DNA of 64,000 bases from Nitzschia sp. DOCU1 (GCA_951394045.1 OX595990.1:310001-374000); one strand, 5' to 3'; shown: positions 31,700-42,463, counted from the stretch's first letter. Numbers and translations: made by a program. The notes: generated by a model from the sequence alone, not told the origin.

Positions 31700-33631
31700 G
31701 GTTCGATTGATTTTAGTGGTGGAAGGAGTGAAATGTACCTCGATTTGTTTTTGTGAGACTGTGAGAAGGTCAATCTTTCGTTTCCGATGCTTGATGCTCC
31801 ACGAGTGAGACGAAGGAATTCAAGATTTACCGAACAATCGTGCTATTTGATCTGACTCCCCCCTCTGGATACGATCGAAGACGAAGATCGAAGTCAACCA
31901 AGTTCGCATACCATTCGTTACCTTCCCATGTGTGAGGACAATCATCTCATTTTCTGTGCTTTGGGCTTATGTGTCGATATTTCAAATAGGCCGTATGGTC
32001 GCGATTTAGAATCGGTTTACGTGGAGTAGGAATGTTTTCGGGGAAACACATCGAAATCGAAATCCATCAGCTTCTTGATTGCAGTCGGTCTCCCTACCAC
32101 CTTGAGGCGGATAGCAATGGAAATCTCCTGGGTCGTGGCCCGGAACAACTGTCTCGCGAGGACGACCTCGATTCACACATCCTGATTCCGCCGTCCGCAA
32201 GAAATGAGTGAGGAGAGTAGGGCGCCGGCGGGACGGCAGAATAGTACTACTAGTTCTGGTGCTGTAACGACCATTAGATAATCCGGAGATATATTGCTTT
32301 TGTTTTGATCAGCAGTAGATACTAGTAATCGAAAGGACGATGCCGCTACCCGCGCCGGATGACGTACTAGTAGTAGTACTAGCTACAAGAAGAACAAAGT
32401 ACTAGTACTAATAGTACTAACAAACCAACAACAACGAAATAGGAGATGGTCCTCGGTCCCCATCATGAACAAAGGATTGGTATTTACCTATGAAAAGCTG
32501 CCTTCCACATCCAATAGGATATCATACTGCTGAAGAAGCGGTCAGACAACCAAGCCCATACCGCGGTCTTTGCCGTCGACGTACTACCATTTCGTCCTAC
32601 TAGGTTTTCGCAAACATCGTCCTCTCGATGAGACGAATAAGAACTCTATTCGATTACTTTGTAGAACCCCCAAAGTCTGGGCTACGACTACTAGTAGAGC
32701 ATCATCGAGTTAATGGTATCGTACGCACTACAGTGTCGTAGATAATGAAATCGACGTGGTCAACTGCGCGCTCTCGCGCTCGATCCAAAGCGGGGAGGTT
32801 TTAGTCATGTTGATCAACGGTTAGGATCTTTTGAACTCATAACCCGACTTCATTCATGGCGACGATGGCGAGAGAGACCATGGTGCTTTCTGCTTGACGC
32901 CGCCGTCACTCGATTGTCGCCCCACACCTCTGGAGAAGAGTATCCAATCCTCGACAGGTGGTGGATTGTTAATTCGCTACTCAATGCTGACAATGATCTC
33001 TCATCTCTGCCATACCGCGGCGATGGTGCGGGGAATGCGGCCGAGATGGAATGGAACTTGCAGCGCAAGCGCGACGGTGATGACATAAGGGGAACCATCC
33101 TGGTCCCTCAAATATCCACTCAAAACCTACTACTGGTGACACTGATACCAGCTAGCGACTCGTTCAGAGTGCATTGAATCGCCACACCGAGATCGCGAGG
33201 CTTCGAATGACACCAGCTGCCTAATCCCTCATGAAATACTACAAGAAACCATGTCTTGGGTATGCAAGGGCACGAGACGGATCGACGAATCGGCAACAAG
33301 GCGAAGAAGGCCAGAATTTGCCGTTATTTTACGACGACACATTATCCTATTGTGGTATCATCAATCATAGACCGATCATCGGAATGAATCCAGTCCTTCC
33401 TGCTCCTAGCCGGGGTGAAAATCATGCCTCAGTTGAATCATCGGCGTTCTATGAAATTATCATCTACCATTTATTTACTGATTCAGGTTTTGCAAGTATT
33501 TCGTGGAACATGAATTTGTGTGGATATCCGTTCGACTGACATCTATTGCTTCGTGGGGCATTATCGATTCAAATACATCAACACGCCGCGGCATCATACC
33601 GCAGTGACCGTATGGAGGAGGATCAAGTCAT
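31700..33631. other. Intergenic region with TAGTAC-type repeats
   Basis: Separates Cys-rich copies 1 and 2. Several TACTAG/TAGTAC tracts lie between 32240 and 32420 (for example GTACTAGTAGTAGTACTAG near 32364). No supported gene. Confidence 0.5.
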
Positions 33632-34879
33632 CTAGGGCATTTCGGAGATGCCCATCGCAAAAGGAGTACAAGTCTGGACAGCCTGATTGTTTCCGCCGTA
33701 GTCACATCGGCACGTTTTCATGACGCCATCAACACCGGTAAAGGTACTGGACGATCCAACGACTTGGCAGAACATTTCGGTGTTGGTCTGGACTTGGCAA
33801 TAAGAGCACATGGTATCCGAAGAACCCGTGCATGCACATGAGTGCTGACCCATAATGGCGCAAGAAACAACTTCTGGCGAGCATCGATCAGTCCCGCCGA
33901 TGCAGATTCGGGGGTTGTACGGGACCATGGCATGGCACCCCAGGGGAGTCAAAGAAGGGATTGGCACTTCAGGACTAGGAATGTTATCTTCTCTATCGCC
34001 CGGTGCCGGAGCGGGGACAGGGACAGGGGCAGGAACTGGGGGAGCAGGCACAGCTGGGGGATTCGGAGTGCAGTTCTGAACAGTGTGGCCACTTCCGGCA
34101 TAATCGCAAGTGCATGTTTGGCGGCTTCCATTTGGAGCAGTAATGGTAACCGCGGAACCAACAACTTGGCAGAACGTTTCGGTCGTCGTTTGGACTTGGC
34201 AATAAGAACACTGTGTGTCGAAAGAACTCTCGCAAACGCATGGATGTGTGCCCATGATGGAGCAAGAAACTCGCTCTAAGGGGCAGTCCGAAGGTGGTCC
34301 AATGCAGATACGGGGACTAAACGCCCAGAGCGCGTGGCAACTCAGACCGACCAAGGGTGTTGAGGGATTGACTGGTACACCAGGCGAGGGGTTTTCATCA
34401 ACTCTATCGCCAGGCGACGGAGCGGGGGCGGGGGGAGGTACTGCTGTGTCTGGCGGGGCCTGAGGGCCGCAGGTTTGTACGGCAGCGCCGCTTCCATAGT
34501 AGTTGCAAGTGCATGTCCTAAGCTCTGGGGAACCTCTGTCAAATGTAAAGGTGCTTGAAGTTCCTGATTGCTGGCAAACAGTACGTGCTACTGAGGAGGT
34601 TTCGATTTCGCAGTAGGGGCAGTCAGTCTCAACACCATTGCAGGTGCAACGATATGTTCCACTGCAATCGCCGTGCTTTGATTCATACGTCAATGGCCTG
34701 CACGACTGCTGAAGTTGCCTTCGAAGATGACCGTGGAGCTCATGATCATTGTTATTTTCTGGAGTAAAGAAGAAATCCTCCTGCAAAAACGTACCGACGA
34801 TCTCGTCTGGTTCTTGCTGGCCTGCCGCCGCGGTCAACAATTGCAGAGTGACGAGAATGTAAGGCATTCGAAGGAACAT
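33632..34879 (-). CDS. Secreted Cys-rich/Pro-rich modular protein, copy 2 (modules A-B-B)
   Basis: Single exon, 415 residues from ATG 34879 (MFLRMPYILV). The same frame is open upstream from a later-rejected extension without a signal. Signal peptide 1-20 ends in TAAAG. The pro-region has VGTFLQEDFFF and GHLRRQLQ. Module A is followed by Pro linkers and two B modules, starting LSCHALWAFSPRICIG and LGCHAMVPYNPRICIG. Linkers are APAPS- and APVPVPAPAPG-type. It shares the same last residues as copy 1. Nucleotide similarity extends across the signal and A-module sequence of copy 1 (for example the same GGCATTCGAAGGAACATGGTT around the start codons), so these are tandem duplicates. The additional B module distinguishes it. 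Confidence 0.8.
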   Translation of the reverse strand: MFLRMPYILVTLQLLTAAAGQQEPDEIVGTFLQEDFFFTPENNNDHELHGHLRRQLQQSCRPLTYESKHGDCSGTYRCTCNGVETDCPYCEIETSSVARTVCQQSGTSSTFTFDRGSPELRTCTCNYYGSGAAVQTCGPQAPPDTAVPPPAPAPSPGDRVDENPSPGVPVNPSTPLVGLSCHALWAFSPRICIGPPSDCPLERVSCSIMGTHPCVCESSFDTQCSYCQVQTTTETFCQVVGSAVTITAPNGSRQTCTCDYAGSGHTVQNCTPNPPAVPAPPVPAPVPVPAPAPGDREDNIPSPEVPIPSLTPLGCHAMVPYNPRICIGGTDRCSPEVVSCAIMGQHSCACTGSSDTMCSYCQVQTNTEMFCQVVGSSSTFTGVDGVMKTCRCDYGGNNQAVQTCTPFAMGISEMP

Positions 34880-35637
34880 GGTTAGATTGATTTTACTGGT
34901 AATAGGAGTGAAATGTAATTTATTGTGTTTCTGCAAAACTATGAGAACTGCAATCATTCTTGTCCCAGATGCACCTCGAATGCTTTCGCGACACAAGGAG
35001 CATCAAGATTTACCGAACTCTAGCACTCTGCTCGATCCTATGTGTTTTATTCCCGTGCTTCGTGGTTCGTAAATTTCCCATGTGTGAGTGACACCGAGGG
35101 TTATCTCGTCCGGTTCCACACCCCGGGTAGTAAGTGCTCCATTTTGGGCCCGATACGAAGCCGCGTAATTAAAAAAATAACTTTGCCCTTCGGTTCGAAT
35201 CACCCGTGTTCGTGATGCCTAGAACTTTCTTTGTTTGCGGTATCGTAGCAACAGCGGAAAGCAGAGAATGTATTAATAGTCGTTTTCCGGATTCATCGCA
35301 TTCGTTGGCCCGCAGTTTCAGTACTTATGGAACAGAAGACACGCCATTCTGTAGATAGGCAGAAGTGTTTCTCGAACTCCCCTGCCTACCGTAGTACGTG
35401 TAGACGAGGAGAAATCACCAAAGACGCAAAAAGCAAGACAGCCCCCTGTCTACATGTTCATGTCCGGCTAGTAGGGGAACCAACTAGTCGTTATTCCTTA
35501 TCTATTTCGAAGTGTATGGTCTATGGTTTAATTTTTCTATGTTCCGGAAATCTATGGGGAGAGTTGATGACATCCGACACGCTGCGGTGTCGAAAACAGT
35601 CTAGGGCCACGCCGTCAACGAATATCTTGCTGGGTAT
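34880..35637. other. Intergenic spacer
   Basis: Upstream of Cys-rich copy 2 and downstream of copy 3. The first part probably holds the promoter of copy 2. No supported gene. Confidence 0.5.
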
Positions 35638-36945
35638 TTAAGTGCAAGTCTGGATAGCTTGACCGTTCCCCGCATAGTCGCAGGTGCAGGTTTTAAGGCC
35701 GCCATTTGGATCGCTGACGGTGACCGCCGACCCAACAACTTGGCAGAACATTTCAGTGGCCGTTTGGACTTGACAGTAGGAACACTGTGTGTCCGCAGAC
35801 CCCGTGCACGAACATGGGTGCTGACCAAAAAGAGAGCAAGAAACCCGGTTTACCGGGCATTCCTCGGGCGTTCCAATGCAGACGCGGGGGCTAAACGGCG
35901 TGCGAGCGGTGCAGCCAAGACCAGCCAAGGGTGGTGCAGCATTGAATTCTATCCCAGGTGAGGGGTTTGACACCCCATCAATTCTATCGACCGGTGCCGG
36001 AGTGAGAGAAAAGGCAGGAACAGGAGGAGCAGGCACAGGGACTGGCACAGAAACAGGGGCAGGAACTGGGGGAGCAGGCACAGCTGGGGTATTTGGAGTG
36101 CAGTTCTGGACAGTTTGCCCGTATCCGGCATAATCGCAGCTGCATGTTTGAGGGGTGCCGTCTGGACCAGTAATGGAAGCCTGTGAACCAACAACTTGAC
36201 AGAACACGTCGGTCGCTGTTTGGACTTTGCAATAGTGACACTGAAAGTCGAAAGAGCTCTGGCACACGCATGGATGTGTGCCCATAATGGAGCAAGTGAG
36301 TTGATCGATGGGGCATTGCTCAGGCGTTCCAGTGCAGATGCGTGGACTGTACGACCAGAGGGCGGTGCATTGCAGACCATTCAAGGGTGGTGCAGGATTG
36401 GCTGGTACCCCAGGTGAGGGAACTACCCCTCCATCAGCTCTATCGCCCGATGTCGGATTGGGCACCGGGACGGGGACAGGGGGAGGTACTGGGGCGGGAG
36501 GCGGTACTGATGTGTCGGGCGGGGTCTGAGGACCGCAGTTTGATACGACATCACCACTCCCGTAATAATTGCAGGAGCATGTCCTGATTTCCGGGGATTG
36601 TTTGTTAATGGTAAAGGTGCTTGTAGTTCCTGACTGCTGGCAAACGGTACCAGCGATGGAGGACGTTTCGATCTCACAGTAGGGGCAGTCAGTCTCAACA
36701 CCATTACAAATGCAACGATACGTTCCACCGCAATCGCGGTTCTTTGTCTCATAGGTCAATGGCCTGCACGAACCCTGAAGTTGTCTTCGAAGATGACCAT
36801 GGGGCTCCTGGTCATTATCTTGCGTAAAGAAGAAGTCTTCCCGCACAAGCGTTCCATAACTTGTAGTATCCTTCTTTAGCTCGCCTCGTGCCGCCATGGC
36901 CAACGGCGATGTCAAGGCGAAAAGGCAAAGGCTTCGAACGAACAT
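35638..36945 (-). CDS. Secreted Cys-rich/Pro-rich modular protein, copy 3 (modules A-B-B)
   Basis: Single exon, ATG 36945 (MFVRSLCLFALTS), 435 residues. An alternative longer frame begins without ATG. Signal peptide 1-18 ends PLAMAA. The pro-region has YGTLVREDFFF and GHLRRQLQ. Module A (CRPLTYETKNRDCGG...) is followed by B modules starting LQCTALWSYSPRICTG and LGCTARTPFSPRVCIG. The linkers are long and Pro/Val-rich (APVPPPVPVPVPNP; APVSVPVPVPAPPVPA). It stops right after the last Cys of module B, without the MGISEMP tail of copies 1 and 2. Tandem with copies 1 and 2 on the same strand. A fourth copy lies at 59103-60041. Confidence 0.8.
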   Translation of the reverse strand: MFVRSLCLFALTSPLAMAARGELKKDTTSYGTLVREDFFFTQDNDQEPHGHLRRQLQGSCRPLTYETKNRDCGGTYRCICNGVETDCPYCEIETSSIAGTVCQQSGTTSTFTINKQSPEIRTCSCNYYGSGDVVSNCGPQTPPDTSVPPPAPVPPPVPVPVPNPTSGDRADGGVVPSPGVPANPAPPLNGLQCTALWSYSPRICTGTPEQCPIDQLTCSIMGTHPCVCQSSFDFQCHYCKVQTATDVFCQVVGSQASITGPDGTPQTCSCDYAGYGQTVQNCTPNTPAVPAPPVPAPVSVPVPVPAPPVPAFSLTPAPVDRIDGVSNPSPGIEFNAAPPLAGLGCTARTPFSPRVCIGTPEECPVNRVSCSLFGQHPCSCTGSADTQCSYCQVQTATEMFCQVVGSAVTVSDPNGGLKTCTCDYAGNGQAIQTCT

Positions 36946-38010
36946 GGTTGTGGTGTAATTGTGGTGTGAAAGAGGAGGGACGAGAGAGGTGCTCCAAGTT
37001 TGTTTTGGTAAAAAATTGTGAACTCTCAGAAAGACGAAAAGGAACACCACGATTCCGTCACCTCATCATGTGTATCGTTTGGGCGCTTCTTTTATTCTCA
37101 TGTGGCATTGAGTTTCTCGTCCGGATCCCTTAAGTGGCACTGAGGGGCAATCAATCGTGCGTCGCCCTTTTGTTAAGTTACGGGTGAGACTCCAATAGCC
37201 GTTGGATGACGAAGTAACGTAATTTAGATTATGAAATTTTGTCTCTACTAACAAGTCCATGCGCCGAGATGCGCCAAAGCAAGGGAAATCCCATTGTGCG
37301 GTCGGAGAAGCACAAAACGAAGAGCGTGGGGGACTGTACCCCTGAATAGACGAGCACGACCACTACTACTTCGTAGGTATTACTAAAACCAGCGACGAGT
37401 GCACGCAGTTAAAAACTATTCTATTGACGATGGAGAGGAACGAGGATCTCGCCAAATCGGTGGAACTTTAACGGCTAGTAGTAGCATCGTTAGCAGCTCG
37501 TCTCCAAAGCAAGTGCTGAACGTTTTCATACATTTAGTTGCCTTGCCTTGCCATGGTATAGTTAAAACAGCGAATAGTGCACACCACTGTCAAGTTAGCA
37601 ACTATCTTCGGTTGACGGAGCGATACCTGTCACCTACTAGGACATCCTCCCGAGACTGTAGTAAAGGAGAGATTGCTACGGGTCCAAAAACAGCTCTGGT
37701 GTTATGTACTTTATTCTGAAATACGCACCCCGTGTCACATATCCGCCCTTCCAATCTGTCAAGATTTCAACATCTCTATCGTTTGCAGTCAAGCAAATAA
37801 ATAGTCGTCTCCTCGTACCGAATTCATTGCTGCCCAATGCCCGAAACGACCCGAATCATCACTTCTTCTCAACCACCTATCCGACATGCTTCTTAGAACG
37901 ACTGCTAGCGGCCCTCCACATTAAAGGTTGCCGTTTTCAAGTATGATAGTCTCTCAACATACAAGCTCCCCCAATCTATCTTCCGCGATCGCAATCTCTC
38001 GTCCTGAATA
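36946..38010. other. Intergenic region
   Basis: Upstream of Cys-rich copy 3. A weak internal similarity (AAAAC-CAGCGA...AGTGCAC) occurs near 37386 and 37563. No supported gene. Confidence 0.45.
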
Positions 38011-38964
38011 TTACCACTGGGTTCCTCGTTGAAAGTTTTCTCGTCGTCGCTTCTTACTGTTGTTGGAAGCTTTCTTTTTCTTCGCAAAGTCACTTTGGCT
38101 CCAAAAGGCTTCGACTGCCAAAGAAGACGATCCAAAGAGTACGACACTCTCTAGCACTTCATAGAGTCCATCAAAAGGGACGAAATATGGATCAGTCAGA
38201 ACAAAAATGGGATCCCCAACGAACAAGTGCGCCAAACAATATGCCACAAGTATACGCAACGAAACAAACAAAGAAATAATGGCTTGTTGAACCGACTCGA
38301 GGGTGTCTTGATCGCCATCTTCTTGCTCGCCTACCAAAATGGTCGACCAAAAGAGGGTCCCTGCCAGGACGGCGGCTTCTAGAGCCGCAGCTACTAGAGC
38401 AAAGGGAAAGAGGTAAATGGCCGAATGATGCAAGCAATGAAAATAGAGAACGGGCGCCACTGTCCATAATCCACTTAGTGCCCCTACTAGCATGGATTGA
38501 AGAGTGGGCAAGGCCGGGGTCATATCGCCTAGTTGAGCGTCTTGCCACTCTTCGGCGGCCTGCGCCAGTCTCTGTTCGGCTTGTTCCAAAGTCATCCAGC
38601 TTGGGGGGTGCATGGGCGGTCGTGGGGTCGCGGGAGAGTATTCCACACTAAATCGGCCCCTATGATGGGGAGCATTCATCCCCGATGATCCAATCCATGC
38701 ATCGTAATCTTCGTCGCGTTCCATGAAAAAGTATTCCTCTTGCAGGTTGTTATAGTCGTCCATGTGATTCCTGGGATCATTGTCTTCTGACGACCCATTG
38801 CTGCGATAAAAGAAGGCAGCATCGCTCACGCGACCTCGGGGAATCGACGAGAATCCTTGGCATGACGGCAACAACGCTACTACGAGTAGCGATAGCAGGC
38901 ACCCTGCCGAACGCTTTCTGGCATCGCCAACGCCGTTTTTCAGAGAGGAGCTTTGCGTCGCCAT
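38011..38964 (-). CDS. Putative plastid-targeted membrane protein, diverged paralogue
   Basis: Single exon, ATG 38964 (MATQSSSLK), 317 residues; the open frame upstream begins at GTG. After a basic start there is a hydrophobic segment (CLLSLLVVALLPSC) followed by QG-FSS, a Phe at the predicted +1 position as in diatom plastid pre-sequences. A negatively charged region (60-95) and a Glu/Gln-rich helix precede four hydrophobic segments (about 165-300). The order LVGALSGLWTVAPVLYFH, then AALEAAVLAGTLF, then LRILVAYCLAHL, then YEVLESVVLFGSSSLAVEA mirrors the paralogue at 25575-26392, although identity is low. Localisation to the plastid membrane is inferred; function unknown. Confidence 0.65.
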   Translation of the reverse strand: MATQSSSLKNGVGDARKRSAGCLLSLLVVALLPSCQGFSSIPRGRVSDAAFFYRSNGSSEDNDPRNHMDDYNNLQEEYFFMERDEDYDAWIGSSGMNAPHHRGRFSVEYSPATPRPPMHPPSWMTLEQAEQRLAQAAEEWQDAQLGDMTPALPTLQSMLVGALSGLWTVAPVLYFHCLHHSAIYLFPFALVAAALEAAVLAGTLFWSTILVGEQEDGDQDTLESVQQAIISLFVSLRILVAYCLAHLFVGDPIFVLTDPYFVPFDGLYEVLESVVLFGSSSLAVEAFWSQSDFAKKKKASNNSKKRRRENFQRGTQW

Positions 38965-39635
38965 TTTTCGTTCAATCTTCACTGAACTAACAGCGATAAC
39001 TGTATCCTACTTTTCCGAATTAAGAGTTGCTGCAGAATGAACAGCGAGATAGACTCAAAGTAAGCCAAGAACTTGCAATGGTGGTGGTGTTCTTGTTGAA
39101 GAGCTTATCATGTGATGGGTGAATTGATGAGAGAGGTGATGGGCGACAGCCGGCGAAGGCCTTTCCCAAACGATCTTGATTGGTTCAGCCACGTGTCGCC
39201 AAAAGCTATTTTTTAAACTTCGCGCGAAAGAATAAGTGCACAGTCGAAGAAGTCGTCAATCCAAGAAGCGCGTGCGTGCCCATCGGGAAGCCGTCGGACC
39301 CTATTGCATGCAACAGAACGAGTTGGTAGCTGCAAGGTCATTCTACCTAGAGTGATTTGACTTTTGGATTCTGCGTACTCGACGATTGTTGTGGTAGCTA
39401 CTGCGGGGCTGGCTCCTAGTTTGCGTTCAATTGCAACGAAAGATAAAGCTAAAAGTTGAGAAGTTTCCCCAGCAGTAACGACATTTCTGGCCTGTGCCAT
39501 CAAAGTAGACTAGAATCTCAGTATTCTGATTGCTAACAAGTATTCCGACGTATTCGAGGTAACTTCGTCAACCCATTCCTTTATCGCATTATGGATTACT
39601 TCTTCTGCCTGTTGCATGCATCCTGCATCCGCGAA
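38965..39635. other. Intergenic region
   Basis: A frame with ATG at 39500 (39213-39500, minus) could encode a 95-residue protein but has no domain or signal; it is not called. Otherwise nothing distinctive. Confidence 0.45.
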
Positions 39636-40619
39636 TTACCGCTCACTCGCACCCAGACTCTCGCCCGAGCCGTTGTTGTGCGTCCACGGTACCCATTCTT
39701 TTTGATCATTTTGAATCAATATCGTCATTTTGGGAATTTCAATTCGATTCTCCTTGTCGAGCCATCCGTCTTGTGGAGTACTATGAATTCGGGGCACGAC
39801 CGTATCCAGGCCATGAACGACTCGTCCAAACAAGGAATCCGCTTCGTAGGGATTGTGTTTTTGTTGCGATCCCGGTCCATGATTTTTAGTATTGTCTTGG
39901 ATACTAATGTACCATTCAGGACCACTGGGTCGACCGGCATATCCCGTCGTTCCTCGCGCATGAGGAAACTCGGGAGAATATTCCTGAAAGGGCATTCTCT
40001 TCTTGACCCCCGATTGTCCTTGCACTTGTAGGACATGATGAGCGTTGCGATGAAACGTTCCCGTTTTCCACGTTCGTGCGATTTCCAAAAAATTGTAGGT
40101 ACTGCAGGGAATCAAGTCGATGGGCGCCAATTCAATGACTAGATAATCTTCTGTCGGCAGCCCGTCCGCCTTCACAATGACCTCGGGAAAGATCAAATCG
40201 ACTCGTACACGAAAGACGTGCCGTCCATAGCGTTTCACCAAGAGATGATGGGTGGCGTATTGAAGCTCCTTGGTCAGCTTCATGCCCTCGGGGTCAGTTT
40301 CCATAATCATGTTGGGCTTTTGCTTGTGAGCCCGGACTTTTTCATCCAGAGCATCGACATTGCGTTGAAGTTGCTCTTCCGAAGGACCGAGATCAACGGG
40401 GGCCACCACGGTGGCTGTCACTTGTGAACGAACATGTGTCGCTTGTTGTTGACTCCCCACGACAAACGCAACGACGGAAAGGAGGAAGAAAAACAACACA
40501 AACTGCCTCAATCGCTCCATCTGCCACTTCTGCACCTTGGCTTCCTTTTCGTTGAATTCCTTGTCATCAGCATCGCCATGCTCGACAGCGCCTTTGGAGG
40601 ATATTCGGCGGGGCTTCAT
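39636..40619 (-). CDS. Membrane-anchored cyclophilin-like (PPIase-fold) protein
   Basis: Single exon, ATG 40619 (MKPRRISS), 327 residues. A charged N-terminus precedes one transmembrane helix (FVLFFFLLSVVAFVVG, about 41-56), suggesting a signal-anchored type II protein. A coiled-coil-like stretch follows (residues 75-115). The C-terminal domain resembles cyclophilin: LVIELAPIDLIPCSTYNFLEIA, then a GTFHRNAHHVLQVQGQ strand, and DSLFGRVVHGLDTV. The catalytic Arg of FHR is kept, but the usual Gly-Gln-Phe active-site segment is replaced (EWYISIQDN), so isomerase activity is uncertain. Divergently transcribed from the secreted peroxidase gene with 491 bp between start codons. Confidence 0.65.
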   Translation of the reverse strand: MKPRRISSKGAVEHGDADDKEFNEKEAKVQKWQMERLRQFVLFFFLLSVVAFVVGSQQQATHVRSQVTATVVAPVDLGPSEEQLQRNVDALDEKVRAHKQKPNMIMETDPEGMKLTKELQYATHHLLVKRYGRHVFRVRVDLIFPEVIVKADGLPTEDYLVIELAPIDLIPCSTYNFLEIARTWKTGTFHRNAHHVLQVQGQSGVKKRMPFQEYSPEFPHARGTTGYAGRPSGPEWYISIQDNTKNHGPGSQQKHNPYEADSLFGRVVHGLDTVVPRIHSTPQDGWLDKENRIEIPKMTILIQNDQKEWVPWTHNNGSGESLGASER

Positions 40620-41110
40620 AATATAGTTGATAGTGACCACGATGGCAGCCGACAGTCAATGGAAAAACGACCGACGGGGTCATGCCATGGTCGAAGTGCA
40701 ATGACCGCGTGCGCTGCTTGGATCCTTGGGAAAGCCGGCAGGCGGGCTCTCCTCCGAGTCGGTCGACTCGTTTGATCTGAATTGATGACACGCTTCGGGT
40801 TGGTCGCTCGCCATCCCACTATGTGGGACATGTGCGATCTCATTTTTCATCTAAACATCGATACTAACATATTGGCTTGGCGATCTCAACCGTCTAAGTA
40901 CCCAAGACACGTCCAAGAAGTCCACATTTTTCATAGTTGATGTCGAGTTTATCTGTGAACCCTTTGCGATCGTTCCAAAGGAAACTTCCTTCGAGTTGCT
41001 GCCAAAAAGGGTTCATTGTAACAAAAATCGGCGTTCATCGAAATCATCATCAACAACATCAAAAGAGCTTGGCGACGAAGGAATGACTATTGGTGGAGTA
41101 TAGGCATCCC
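40620..41110. promoter_or_regulatory. Candidate bidirectional promoter region
   Basis: A 491-bp gap between the start codons of the cyclophilin-like gene (minus) and the secreted peroxidase gene (plus). It must contain both promoters and 5' leaders. No specific motif is asserted. Confidence 0.5.
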
Positions 41111-42463
41111 ATGACATACTCCTTTTCAATTCCGCCTCTGCTGTTCTTGGCGCTGCTCCCAGCAGTCAACCATGCTCAGTTTGATGACTTTTTTAATTTT
41201 CCTGCCAGTGTGATTTCACCGGCTCCAGTGGCAGCGATCCCAGCGCCACGACCGACAAATCCCCCCTTGGCACAAACCAATGCCCCCGTGGCACCACCGC
41301 CAACACAGGTTCGTGTGGACGTGGACACTCACATGACACAGGTCATACCTACAGTTCAAGCAATCGAACTTGCTATTCGCACTTTGATTGCGCAAGACCC
41401 ATTCATGGGGCCCAAGTTTGTACGATTGGGGTTTCATGATTGTGTGGGAGGTTGCGACGGGTGCGTCGATATGACCTTGGGGGATAATGCGGGACTCGAC
41501 ATTCCCATTAATGCGCTAAGCCCCATTGTGCAGCAATTTGAGAATGCTGCATTGGGTATTAGTCGAGCGGATATTTGGGCGCTGGCGGCCCATGCGGCGG
41601 CGGATATCGCGCAAACCAGAAGCTTTACCAAGATGGATTTTGGAATGGAGTTCATTGGGCGACAGAATTGTGAAGCAACACAAACGACTTGCTTTGATCA
41701 ATTTAATAATCCACGAGAGTGCAGTGCCGTCCTGGGACCTCATCGCCATTTGCCAAGCGCTGACGAAACGACTGACGCGCTCTTTCATTTCTTTTCGGAT
41801 GAATTTGGGTTTGATGTGCAAGAGACAGTGGCTTTGATGGGAGCTCATACTCTGGGTCGTATGGACAAAAGGCACTCGGGATTCGATGGACCAAACGGTT
41901 GGGTCCGCGACAATCTTTTGTTGGACAACGACTACTATCATGAATTGGTAGGAGGGGCGGGTCCAGCCGCAACATTGGCAGAACTGGTGGACACGGCTCC
42001 ACCGTGGGAGCGCTTTATGGTCAACAACGAAGACTTGCCGGGAGTTCCAAACAAACCCGCATGGAGAGCCTTTCCTAACGCTCTTGATGGAAGCGGAAAG
42101 ATAGAAATTGTCATGTTGAATGCTGACGTAAGTAGGAGTCTTGGGAGAAATCCCTCAGTTGTGTAATCAACAGCTGTCTAACATTTGCGTTCCTGGTCTC
42201 AGATTGCACTAGTTCGTGAACTTGATTCTAGCAACTTGATGGAAAACGGACAAGTCACGTGTGCCTTTATTCAATTTTTTGCGCAAAAAGACGGAGTACC
42301 ACGTTGCCCCCATGCCGCGCGTTCCTTATCCTTTGCGGCCGAGTACAAGTTCAACAATGATTTGTGGTTGCATGACTTTAACCGAGTCTATCGCAAAATG
42401 CTGAACCATGGTTATCCTTACGTTCCCGACCAGGTCTGCCCTGGTGGGCTATGCGTCTACTAA
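41111..42463 (+). CDS. Secreted heme peroxidase
   Basis: Exons 41111-42127 and 42203-42463, with a GTAAGT...TCTCAG intron; 425 residues. The start is ATG 41111 (MTYSFSIPP), because the longer frame begins at TTG. Residues 1-22 form a signal peptide, followed by a Pro/Ala-rich spacer (32-68). The peroxidase domain has the distal VRLGFHDC (Arg105, His109), GGCDGCVDMTLGDNAGLD, and the proximal LMGAHTLG (His246), with HSGFDGPNGWVRD downstream. Paired Cys suggest an extracytoplasmic enzyme. The intron splits ...LNAD/IALVRE exactly as in the membrane-anchored paralogue at 27464, so the two share an ancestor; this one lacks the SKICH-like domain and transmembrane anchor. Likely uses extracellular or lumenal hydrogen peroxide; substrate unknown. 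Confidence 0.85.

Noticed and set aside
35190..35220. TTCGAATC-like sequence resembling a tRNA T-loop
   Set aside because: No matching acceptor stem, D-loop or anticodon arm at the proper distance; same for other such short matches in the window.
36100..36945. Plus-strand frames opposite the Cys-rich genes (also at 31026-31283, 33842-34463 and 59290-59664)
   Set aside because: They are mirror-image readings of the Pro linkers and Cys modules (Gly/Thr-rich) and have no independent features.
39213..39500. Minus-strand frame of 95 codons
   Set aside because: ATG present but no domain, signal or paralogue; left uncalled because evidence is only length.
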